Source of the DNA: Phenylobacterium sp. J426
GTDB taxonomy: Bacteria; Pseudomonadota; Alphaproteobacteria; Caulobacterales; Caulobacteraceae
Reading direction: 5' to 3'
Assembly (NCBI RefSeq): GCF_024699945.1
Contig: NZ_JAJOMY010000003.1
Location: forward strand, 83,450-147,449
DNA length: 64,000 bases
In this document: one piece after another, positions 55,680-64,000 of the stretch
Position numbering within the stretch: position 1 is the first letter of the stretch
How the letters are laid out: the number at the start of each line of letters is the position of its first letter
The notes under the pieces: generated by a model
Seen by the model: the letters and a program-made list of their open reading frames with translations, nothing else
Database searches by the model: none
What the model was told of the DNA's origin: nothing
Made by a program: the position numbers and the translations under genes

Positions 55680-57770
55680 ATGCGTTCCAATCGTTTTGCA
55701 CTTCGCGGCGCGTCCGCGATGTTCACAGTGCTCGCCCTGGCGCCCGCGCCCGGGTTCGCTCAGTCCACCGCTCCTGAAGCTCTGGAAGAGGTGGTCGTCA
55801 CAGCAGAGAAGCGCGAGACAAATCTGCAGGACACGCCGGTCGCCGTCACGGCGGTCACCGGCGAGACCCTTCGCGCGCTCGGGGTCTCCACCCTCGAGGA
55901 TCTGCAGGTCTTTACGCCGGGTGTCACCATCACCAACGACTCGATGGCGATCGTGAACATCCGAGGCATCGGCACCTCGGCCTTCGGTGTCGCCACCGAC
56001 CCGAGTTCGACGGTCCACTACGACGGCGTCTATATTCCGAGGCCGACCACTAGTTACCAGGACATGTTCGACGTGGAGCGCATCGAACTGCTCCGTGGTC
56101 CCCAGGGCGTTCTGTTCGGACGCAACTCCGCCGGCGGCACGCTGAACATCACCTCGCGGGCGCCACGTCTGAGTTGGAAGGATACTCAGCGCGACGGTAG
56201 GCAACTACGATCGACGGACATTCTCCGGCTCCGTGTCCGGGCCGCTTGGCGAGCGCATCCGCGGCCGCCTGACCGTCCTCAAGAACGATCGCGACGGCAT
56301 CTACGACAATCCGAAGACAGGCGAAAAATACCAGGACATCGACCGTTTCGCCGCGCGCGCCACGCTCGCAATCGACCTCGCCGAAAACTTCGATCTGACG
56401 CTGCGCGCCGACTATGGCCGCGACCGCGAGACGGGCTATCCGTCCATTCGCCAAAGCTACCCGGCGGACTTCGCGCGGGCCGGCGCGACCATCCCGCGCG
56501 GCGAGGACGAGCTGATCCTCGACACGCGACCGCGCAACAACGTGGAGAACGGCGGCGTCTCGGCGACCGCTACGTACGTGACGGCTCCCGTGACCCTGAA
56601 GTCGATCACTGCCTATCGCGGCAGCACGGTCAACCAGGTTCTCGACGTAGATGCGACGGACCTCTTCCTACGCAACATCACCCTCTACGAACGGTCGCGC
56701 TCCTTCACGCAGGAGCTGCAGCTTAGCAACAACGAGCCTGAGCGCCTGGAATGGATCGTCGGCGCCTTCTACCTGCGCGAAAAGGCCCGCGACCAGCTGC
56801 AGATCCTGGAGCCCGCCCGCACCCTCGGCCTGCCCGAAAGCAACGTCACCAATGCGCTGGCGGCCTACGGCCAGGCCACGTTCCGGCTGACCGATCGGCT
56901 CCGGCTCACCGGCGGCGCCCGTTATAGCTACGAGGAAAGGATTTCGCTTACCGCGTCCTTTCCGGAGGACCGATGTGGGCGGTGAAGCGGCCAAGGCGTC
57001 CTGGCGTGCATGGACCCCGAAAGTCGGGATTCAGTACGACGTCAGTGAAGACGTGATGGCCTACGCCTCCATCACGCGCGGCTTTAAGTCGGGAGGCTTC
57101 CAACTTTGGGACGGCCGGCCGTTCCGGCCGGAGTATATCTGGAGCTACGAGGGCGGGGTGAAGTCCATGTTCTGGGGACCGCCGTGTCGGGCGAACCTCA
57201 GTCGTCTTCTACTACGACTATACCGACCTGCAGGTGGTTGAGTACATCAACGGGGTGGCCACCACCACCAACGCCGGCAAGGCCACCCTGAAGGGCGGCG
57301 AGCTGGAGGTTACGGTGAGGCCCGTCCGCGGCCTCGACCTGAACGCGACGGCGGCTACCTCGACGCTGAGTACGACCGCTTCTTCGACAATGGGGTCAGT
57401 CTGGCCGGGAACATCCTGCCGAACGCGCCGCGGTGGAACTTCACAGGGGCCGCACAGTACCGGTGGGAGTTCGTCGACGGCACAGCCTGACCCTGCGGGG
57501 CGACATCGCCTGGCGTGATCGCGTCCAATTCAAGCCGAACACCTGCGCCAAGTTTTCGGGCGAGCCGTACACGCTGCTGAACGCCCGGGCGACCTTTGCA
57601 CGGCCGGCGATGTCTGGGAGGTGGCCGTGTTCGGCCGCAATCTTACCGACGAGCGGTACGCGACCTACAAGATCGGAACCAGACGCCACCGGAATCTCGA
57701 ACCCGGCCCTGCCGCTCGCCGTCTACGAGAGCCGCGGCAATATGGTGTGCAGCTCGTGCGCCGGTTCTGC
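55680..57770 (+). CDS. TonB-dependent receptor, multiple frameshifts
   Basis: About 690 residues over six or more frame segments. ATG 55680 begins the signal peptide (FTVLALAPAPGFAQ). The TonB box and plug are EEVVVTAEKRETNLQDTPVA, IRGIGTSAFGVATDPSS and RIELLRGPQGVLFGRNSAGG. Barrel pieces follow: DRFAARATLAIDLAENFDLT, LEWIVGAFYLREKARDQLQI, YASITRGFKSGGFQLWDGRP, GELEVTVRPVRGLDLNATAA and FGRNLTDERYATYKIG. The final strand is near REPRQYGVQLVRRF at about 57770. The class resembles receptors for iron complexes, sugars or aromatics. So many shifts mean poor local sequence or decay. Confidence 0.8.
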
Positions 57771-57777
57771 TTCTTGC

Positions 57778-57807
57778 CCCCTCCGCCCTCGGCGGAGGGG
57801 ATCTTTT
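57778..57807 (+). terminator. Intrinsic terminator after the TonB receptor
   Basis: CCCCTCCGCC (57778-57787) pairs perfectly with GGCGGAGGGG (57791-57800) around a 3-nt loop and is followed by ATCTTTT. A 10-bp GC-rich stem plus a U-rich tail directly after the last receptor strand is a standard Rho-independent terminator. Confidence 0.88.
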
Positions 57808-57823
57808 GGGTTTCGAGAAACAG

Positions 57824-58280
57824 ATGCAACATCACCATTTTGCTGCGTTCGCGATCTTGGCCATCGCCGCTCCGGCTGGCGCAGACACAGGCGGCGCAGC
57901 TGGCGGCCGAGGTTCTGCAACGTCCTCGACGCGTTCACGACGCCCTGAGCAACGCGAGGTTAGAGTTGGCGCGGCTCTTCACCCCCGGACGCCGCCGTCC
58001 TCGCAAAGCGGGCGTTACGAGGGGCCGATCGGTCAATACCTGAACCATCATCTCGGGCCGGAGCTCGCCGCATTCGACAGTTTCGAGATCAAGAATCGCA
58101 AGGTGGACATTCAGGTGCTGGGCGAGGTGGCGTGGGCCCGCGAGGAACACGGCTACGTCATCCGCGCCAAGGGCCGCCAAGGCGTCATCGAACGGCGCGG
58201 GTGAGCACGGCCGTCCTGGTGCGAAGCGCCTGGCGCCTGGCGCATCGCACAGCTTCACTGTCCTCAAAGGGCCCTGAGAG
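57824..58280 (+). CDS. Secreted NTF2/SnoaL-like protein, frameshifted
   Basis: ATG 57824 starts a signal peptide (FAAFAILAIAAPAGA). Later frames give a cone-fold pattern: NARLELARLFTPG, RYEGPIGQYLNHHLGPELAA, FDSFEIKNRKVDIQVLGEVA and WAREEHGYVIRAKGRQGVIE, then WRIAQLH in another frame near 58230. This fits an NTF2-like protein of about 150 residues with three or more indels. Such proteins bind small ligands or serve as enzymes; no active site is clear. Confidence 0.6.
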
Positions 58281-58529
58281 CGACCCGAGCGCGCCTCCAT
58301 GCTGTGGGAGTGAAGCAACGTCCGCTCCCGGATTGATCGGAAAGTGCCGACGGGCGGCGGGAGCCGGCGCTTGTGCGCGTCAATTCTGCCTGTCCGCGTC
58401 GCAGACGCGAAGAACCAGCCTGGATCGTGAGCCTCTGAAGGCGGCGCGGTCCCGGTTGCTCGACCCGACCGGGGTATTGACGCTCGCGCATCACTCCCGG
58501 TCAAATCTCAGAGCCCGACGTGGGTCGTG

Positions 58530-58695
58530 CTAAACCTTGATGTCGAGCGTGCCCGCAGGCTTGCTATTGTGCGAGGTCTCGCCAGTGGCGTGGCTCGTCC
58601 CCAGGCTTGGCCGGCGGCTGGGTTTGCTGCGGCGCCCGAGCGGCGGCCTGCGCCAGGGCGGCAGAATTCACGGCGCTTGCGGCGGAGACGTTCAT
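58530..58695 (-). CDS. Small Ala/Pro-rich protein, possible one-base shift
   Basis: ATG 58695 with GGAAGGAAC upstream gives MNVSAASAVNSAALAQAAAR then APQQTQPPAKPG. Unshifted it stops at 58564 after 43 residues; with one shift it continues TSHATGETSHNSKPAGTLDI and ends KV at 58530. The second reading has the more natural end. It is likely disordered. Function unknown. Confidence 0.4.
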
Positions 58696-59204
58696 CGGAA
58701 TGTTCCTTCCTCGTTGTGCTCTTGCTGAGCTCAGGAATCTAGCGGGAGCGCACTGAAGAAACAGTGAATGGCCCCCACTATTCATGGTGCGCGTCTTGGC
58801 AGAAGACGCATGCTCCACGTGCCCACAAAGGGTCAGGCACGCCTTCGGGTCCTCGCCAATCTCTAGCGATGCGGCGCTATCACGGCGGGAGCGCGCCGAC
58901 GTTTCGCGTTTCAGCCCTCGTGGCGTCCATTTCACCAGCCCTTCAGCGGCGACACCATGGGTTGGCCCTGCAAGCAGGCAAGTGGTCTGTTGAGGAAGTG
59001 GCAGCCCAATCCCTGCCCATCAACGGGGCCGACGGTAAGGTCCGGCGCGCAGTCCGTCACTAGAGACTGCGATTCACCGTGAATGAAATGCCGCGCTAGG
59101 GCGAGGGGTATCCATCTCGCCGCGCGTAACAACCTTCAAGGAGCGAGATTGCGGCCGGGAGCCCTGGGCTGAACGGGCGATCTCTGCGGCAGGAACGGCA
59201 AGCG
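58696..59204. other. Intergenic, no gene recognised
   Basis: It separates the small minus-strand gene from the copper protein. No supported feature. Confidence 0.4.
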
Positions 59205-59582
59205 ATGAAGCGCACCATCTTTGCGCTGGTCCTGTGCCTCGGCGCCGCTACGGCTGCGAGCGCGCACCCCGGGGCCGGGGACGGACCGTGCCGATCCCCT
59301 AAGCCGGCAAGCCGGCCCGCGCCACGTCCGCAGGGCGATCTCGCCCCCGGCGGCCCCGCCATTGAAGATGAGTGGAGATCCGCGGCGTCGGCCTGGTGCG
59401 AGCCATCGATGCAACGGCAGGCAGGATCACAATCGCCTACGACGCCATCGAGCCGCTGAACTGGCCCGCAGGGACGATGGCCTTCGCCGGGCAAGAGCGC
59501 TCTTCTGAATAGCGCTACGGTAGGGGACAAGGTCCGCTTCAGGTTGGAGAGCCAGCAGATCACCGAACTGACCCGCTTCTGA
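59205..59582 (+). CDS. CusF-like periplasmic copper-binding protein, frameshifted
   Basis: ATG 59205 opens a signal peptide (MKRTIFALVLCLGAATAASA) ending at HPGAGDG. Further on, another frame gives GVGLVRAIDATAGRITIAYD then AIEPLNWPAGTMAF, matching the CusF beta-barrel in which the LNWP Trp contacts Cu(I). A third frame ends VGDKVRFRLESQQITELTRF at 59582. About 120 residues. In typical CusF the segment is W-P-x-M-T-M; here Ala-Gly-Thr-Met leaves one Met. It fits the copper theme of the 41-48 kb region. Confidence 0.7.
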
Positions 59583-59699
59583 CGCTACGCCTCAGCGTCG
59601 CGGCGCAGGGTGACCAAGATCGAGCGACGCAAACAATGGGAGAGATGATCAGGCGGCACGGTTCGACGAGACCGTCGTTAGGTCCCTGACCGAAGACAC

Positions 59700-60291
59700 G
59701 AGGTGAAGGTGGACGCCGAGGCGTCCGACAGCAGACTTCGCCCGATCAGCCGCGGCTGGGGATGATCGGGCCTTCGCCCTGCTCGTTCGTCGCCATAAGG
59801 ATGGCCTCTACCGGCTGCTCCGCCGCTACACCGGGGACGCCGACGAAGCTTACGAAGCCGTGCACGAAGCCTTCATCGCCGCGTGGAGCGCACTGAAGCG
59901 CTACGATTCGGAGCGCCCCTTTGAGCCTGGCTGCGCACGATCGCGATCAACAAGGCGCGCGACCGTGGCCGCCGATAGGTGGTCCGTCGTGTGATCTTCG
60001 GGTCGGGCGGTCTCGAGGATACCGAGGCGCTGAGCGCGCCCGACCCGTCGCCCAGCGCCGAGGCCGGCGTTTTGGTGGACGAGCAAGCGATGCGGCTGGA
60101 CCGCGCCATCGCGCGGTTGCCGGCGCCCCCTGAAGGAGCCGCTTTTGCTCACCGCCTTCGAAGGTCTGAGTCATCACGACGCCGCCCAGATCCTCGGCGT
60201 CTCGATCAAGACCATCGAGACGCGCGTCTACCGGGCCCGCAAGCTGCTGGCCGAGCAGCTCGACACCGACATGCGGCCCTCCGCTAGGTAA
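59700..60291 (+). pseudogene. ECF sigma factor, frameshifted
   Basis: Sigma-70 region 2 is visible as AAAGDDRAFALLVRRHKDGL and YRLLRRYTGDADEAYEAVHE. After shifts near 59930 and 59980 comes region 4 as LDRAIARLPAP, LLLTAFEGLSHHDAAQILGV and SIKTIETRVYRARKLLAEQL, ending RPSAR at 60291. About 190 residues. No start codon fits well, and at least three indels occur. It would direct transcription of stress or transport genes; no anti-sigma gene follows, since the next gene converges. Confidence 0.7.
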
Positions 60292-61306
60292 GCCGGTGGG
60301 AGACTTTCTCGAGCGCGGCGACCCCGGACCCGAAACGGGCTATCGCCTCTCGATGCTGCTCCAGGGCGCTATACGGGAGATACCGCACGCTGAGGTCGGC
60401 GATCCGGCTGGAAGGCCGGTCTGGCGATCTGCGCCCGCACGTCGGCTTCGCGCTTGTCGGGCGCGACGAGGAACAGGCTGTGAAGTCCGCTCGCGTCGCC
60501 GCCCAGCGCCAAGTCCAGCATTCGCACGATCCCCGAATAGATCGAAGTCGTGTGCTCCACCTCGAAAGCCGCCACGATGGACCCAACCCTGTCGAGCCAG
60601 AGCACATCGATGAGCCGAACGGCCTCGGCGCCGGGCCGACTGTCGAGGACGCTCGGCAGCTCTTCCAGGCAGTGATCGCCCAGGCGACCGGGCCCAAACG
60701 GGCAGCCCACGATCGTTCTGCGCGATCCATACCTCGTAGCCGAGCGCGCGCGCCAGATCGCGAAGCCGCCCTGGATTTCCGTGTGGGTCCGCGCGTCAGC
60801 CTCGGCAGCCGAGGTCTGACGGCCTGCGCGCGAACCCTGGCCAGATCCGCCTCCCATTCGGTGCGCGCGGCGGTGTCGTTGGTGCGTGGCGGCGGCGCAT
60901 GAGCCCTTATGCCCAGGTCGAAGCAGAACGCCGCGCGGCCGCGCCGCGGTCGTTGGACAGCTGGTCGCAGTAACTGCGATTAAGGCGATCCAGGCCCTGC
61001 CGCATCGCCAGGTACTCGTCCCAGCGCCCAAGCTTCACGTTGGCGCCAGTCAAGGCGTTGTAGCCGCGCACGATCGCCGTGTTGAACGGCGGCGCGATGG
61101 TCGGGTGCGGGAAGTAGAGTATGTTGGCCACCGCTGGGCCCAGACCCATGATCTTCGGCGCATCGATCCGGTGGATCTCCACCAGGACGTGCTCTTCAGT
61201 GTCGCAACAGACGCAGGCGTCCTAAAGTTGGCCGAACGCTGCGCTGGTTGCCCGGGTGCTCATAGATGTCAGGGATGCGCAGCTTGGGCTTCCACAGGGA
61301 AGGCAT
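60284..61306 (-). CDS. Unknown protein with a nuclease-like C-terminal segment, frameshifted
   Basis: From ATG 61306 (MPSLWKPKLRIPDIYEHPGN), after shifts, it continues PKIMGLGPAVANILYFPHPT and LGRWDEYLAMRQGLDRLNRS. The C-terminal part reads AEAVRLIDVLWLDRVGSIVA, FEVEHTTSIYSGIVRMLDLA and LFLVAPDKREADVRAQIARP. The pattern Asp, then FEVEH after a beta hairpin, looks like a PD-(D/E)XK-type nuclease core. About 340 residues. I do not recognise the family; a restriction or genome-defence role is possible. It overlaps the convergent sigma gene end by eight bases. Confidence 0.5.
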
Positions 61307-61819
61307 GGTCCGCCCCTTTGAAGGCCTGCCGCTTTGCTCGCGATCGAATGGACAGCGGTCTCAGAGACGTCCGCGATAAGCGACGCCGAAAGCGCTCGGC
61401 CTCGATCTCGGCGGCCACCTGTTGGACCGCGCCGGATCGACCGGAAGTTCTTCCAGACGGTCCTCCCAGAGGAACCAGCTCTGATCGGCGCCTGCCGGAT
61501 GGTTCCGCCACCGGCTCAACAGTTCACGTGTCAACTCGTCCGGACAACTCTATTCCCCGCAGGCGCGTGTTCGCTGCACCGGAAACTTCCAACCACAAGC
61601 TCTCCCCCTGCTGAAAAAGGAACTTGATGGTTTATCTCGGCCAATGACCTCGGTCATGGTCGCGGCCCCTGCTCGCCGCTCCGATGAGCGGCGTCCGCCC
61701 CTGATCGGTCCCCGGCCCCTCGCTGATGGCCGCATCTCAACCCGCGTTCGGGGGCGGCGACTGTCGTCGCGCCTTCCATGCGGCTCTGAAGGCTTGAGGA
61801 GGGGACGCTTCAAAGGCCG
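61307..61819. other. Intergenic, no gene recognised
   Basis: Only shadow-like frames are present. It separates the nuclease-like gene from the decayed two-component pair. Confidence 0.35.
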
Positions 61820-62356
61820 CAGGTCTGCTTGATGACGCCGTCCTGATCTTTGAGGCCGGCGGCGCGGGCTTCAAGATCGGACTACGCGGCCCACCATCTG
61901 GCCGACGCGGCCTTCGCCAAACTGGCTACGGAAACCCTGAACCGTCGCCAGCGGCGGCGACGGCAACCGGCAGCGACGACTATCTGACGAAGCCATTTTC
62001 GTTCCGGGAACTGATGGCGCGGATCGCTTCCATCGTCCGACGGGGTTCAGGCGCGACCACAGCCACGACGACCCTGGTGGGCGATCTGGGCTGGACCTCT
62101 TGGCGCGTTCGGCCAAGCGAAAAGCCCGGCGTATCGAGCTACTCAACAAGGGTTCCCAACTCCTTGAATACTTCATGCGCCATGCTGGCCCAGGTGGTGA
62201 CACGCACCATGCTTCTCGAAGCCGCTTGGGACTACAACTTCGATCCGGGGCCAACGTCATAGACGTCCATGTGAGCCGGCTCCGCAGCGAGCTTGAGCAC
62301 GGGAGGAGCCGCCGCTGCTGCATACGGTCCGCGGGCCGGGTTCCAGCTTGACGCGC
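61820..62356 (+). pseudogene. Decayed OmpR-type response regulator
   Basis: The receiver end is seen as GSDDYLTKPFSFRELMARIA followed by SIVRRGSG. The winged-helix output domain is split over frames (IELLNKGSQLLEYFMRHAG, RTMLLEAAWDYNFDPG and VIDVHVSRLRSELEHG), ending near GFQLDAR at 62356. The N-terminal receiver half is nearly unreadable. The kinase fragment downstream completes a classical two-component pair. Confidence 0.72.
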
Positions 62357-62359
62357 GTT

Positions 62360-63790
62360 AGCTAGGCGCCGACCGCGAGGCGGCGGCGTTCCGCGCCCTG
62401 TGGATCACGCTGATCGCCGTGGTCTCCGACCGTCGCGGCGCTGAGCGTCCAGCACTTTCAGACTGTCCGGGTGTTGAAGATCGAACTCAAGCACCTGCTC
62501 AAGGGGCGAAGGCGGGACGCGCTCGTCCTTCGCTATCGTGATGGCGGTCCTGGGCGGCCTCGCTAACTATATCGAGCGAAACAGACCCGGACGCGGCGAC
62601 GCGACGTGGTCTACATGGTCTCCGATGGCAGCCGGGCGGCGTCCTGGCGGGCAATATTAATGCTTTGGTCTGGCCAAGCGGGCTTGTGACCGAGCACCTG
62701 GCCATCACGACCGTGCAGGTGCGGCGAGGCAGTCGGGTCCAATCGCGACGGATCGAGGCCGAGGTCCACACCTCGGGCCCGGCACTGGCTCTTGGTCGGG
62801 ACACCCTGGCGGACAGCCGCCGCGGCGACGTCGCTATTGGATGTCGCTCGCGCTGTCGGTGCTGGCGACCGCCGTGCTCGGGCTGAGCCTTGGTTGGCTC
62901 GTCAGCCGGCGTATTGCGCGTGGTGCGGGCGGCGGCCAGGCACGGGGATCGATTCCTCAGGGGTGACTTGGATGAGCGGCTGAAGGTCTCGCCCCGCGAC
63001 GACGAATTCGATCGCCTGGCCGGGTGTTCAACGCTAACCTCGACGCGGAATCCGACCACTGCATGGTCCGTTCGCTCCGCGCCGCCACCGATGGCCTGGC
63101 GCACGACCTGAAAGACGCCGCTGACACGGATCAAAGAGCGCCTGGAATTGGCGGCGCTACGCGGGCAGGAGGTTCCCGCAACAGGATATCCTGTCGGAGA
63201 CGGCGCGCGATCTCGACGCCCTCTTGGCGTTGGTGAACGGGCCTTTTGTGCTGGCCAGGGCGGACGCATTTACGGCCGAAATAGCTTCGTGGCTGGCGAC
63301 CTCGCGGCGGTCGCGCAAGAACCTACGACCTCCTACCGCGCCGCTTGCGGAGGATACCGGGCAGCATCTCCTCCTTCAACTCTCGCCGCGCGCGCGGTTT
63401 CGAGCCTCCTCACTCCACGCGACCGCCAACCTGATCGCTAACGCCATCTGGTACGGGAGCCCAGGTGGGCCAGATCGTCGTCGCCACGGGATCGAAGGTG
63501 CAAGCCCAGCAGCCTGACCATTGGCGATCAAGGGCCGGGGATCCACTTTTAAGATGAAAACTGGGCCGTACAGCGCTTCAACCGGCTCGACGAGAACCGC
63601 TCGACGCCCGGCAGCGGCCTGGGACTATCCCTCGTGGCGACCGTCGCGCCAGCCATCGTGGCCAACTCGTGCTGGCGAGCAGCGGCGGACAGTAAGCCCG
63701 GGCTCAGAGCGGGCTGCGTTTGCCACTGGAGGCGGGCCGGGACCTACGCACCGCGCGGCTGGAGATCACCGGTGGGAACTGCCCGTGTGA
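62360..63790 (+). pseudogene. Decayed sensor histidine kinase
   Basis: Pieces in order are an N-terminal membrane segment (WITLIAVVS, with IELKHLLKG after it) and a periplasmic part (VVYMVSDGSRAA, GNINALVWPSGL). A membrane/HAMP region follows near 62850-63020 (DERLKVSPRDDEFDRLAG). The HisKA core is RAATDGLAHDLK then TRIKERLELAALRGQEVP with the His in AHDLK, and HATPase traces follow (LIANAIWYGSPG, GSGLGLSLVATVA). Many indels. It is the partner of the OmpR-type regulator just upstream. Confidence 0.7.
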
Positions 63791-63909
63791 TCGGAACGGA
63801 AGGGTGAAGCGCGCGCCCCATCCGCCATAGGTGCGGTTGGGCTTTTCCCTGGAAACGCCGTATGGACGGGCGGGGCCGACCGCAGAATCGTAGCCGTGGC
63901 GGGCGCTGC

Positions 63910-64000
63910 TTAATCATAACGAGCGCCGCCGTAGTAGGCGCGATCGGCCTGATACGGTCTCGCGGCCCCATAAGGGTTTGCGCTATAGGCGCTGGCCGAT
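63910..64000 (-). CDS. C-terminal end of a Tyr/Gly/Ala-rich protein, cut by the window edge
   Basis: Reading leftward from the edge the frame gives SASAYSANPYGAARPYQADR then AYYGGARYD and TAA at 63910-63912. A Tyr-rich, Gly-rich tail is typical of secreted or outer-membrane small proteins, but the family is not visible. Only 29 residues are in the window. Confidence 0.5.
   Translation of the reverse strand, partial: SASAYSANPYGAARPYQADRAYYGGARYD

Overview
The window is a high-GC alphaproteobacterial chromosome segment. Caulobacteraceae, for example a Phenylobacterium-like genome, is the best guess. This rests on HWE-type histidine kinases, three Crp/Fnr regulators, TonB-dependent receptors, a hybrid kinase-CheR-CheB cluster and small lineage-type proteins; there is no rRNA or other phylogenetic marker, so the assignment is inference.

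Layout. 0-2 kb: a Crp/Fnr regulator, a lone receiver protein and a small charged protein. 2.2-7.5 kb: a TniA/TniB/TniQ transposition operon on the minus strand, with an extra small leader gene and two trailing genes, facing a serine resolvase across a repeat-rich intergenic region. 7.6-11.6 kb: a WYL-domain (CapW/BrxR-like) repressor divergent from a four-gene ubiquitin-like conjugation operon (Ubl, E2-like, JAMM protease, E1-like; the Bil organisation). 12.3-15.3 kb: a tightly overlapping restriction-modification operon (RHH protein, cytosine-C5 methyltransferase, candidate nuclease, GIY-YIG nuclease). Together 2-15 kb form a mobile defence island.

15.9-36.9 kb is signalling: hemerythrin plus lipid kinase, a Crp/Fnr gene, a large CHASE3-GAF hybrid kinase with CheR, CheB and a second REC-kinase, a HWE kinase with its response regulator, a decayed HWE kinase, another Crp/Fnr gene and a soluble PAS-PAS chemoreceptor. 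An IS1182-type element (26.9-28.5 kb) and an IS21 element (37.2-39.8 kb) have inserted here, both with visible ends and target duplications. The IS21 copy splits a small gene that can be rebuilt.

40.9-48 kb is heavy-metal efflux (CzcCBA/CusCBA type, a His-rich protein, CopC/CopD remains). 48-53 kb is iron uptake (TonB siderophore receptor, cytochrome c-FTR1 permease). 53-55.4 kb has a DUF305-type membrane protein and a methyltransferase/type III polyketide synthase pair. 55.7-64 kb has a TonB receptor, an NTF2-like protein, a CusF-like copper protein, an ECF sigma factor, an unknown nuclease-like gene and a decayed two-component pair.

A dominant feature is the number of single-base frameshifts in otherwise well-conserved genes, several at homopolymers and denser to the right. 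I treat most as probable uncorrected sequencing indels and annotate across them; a few loci with many lesions, including in-frame stops, are called pseudogenes.
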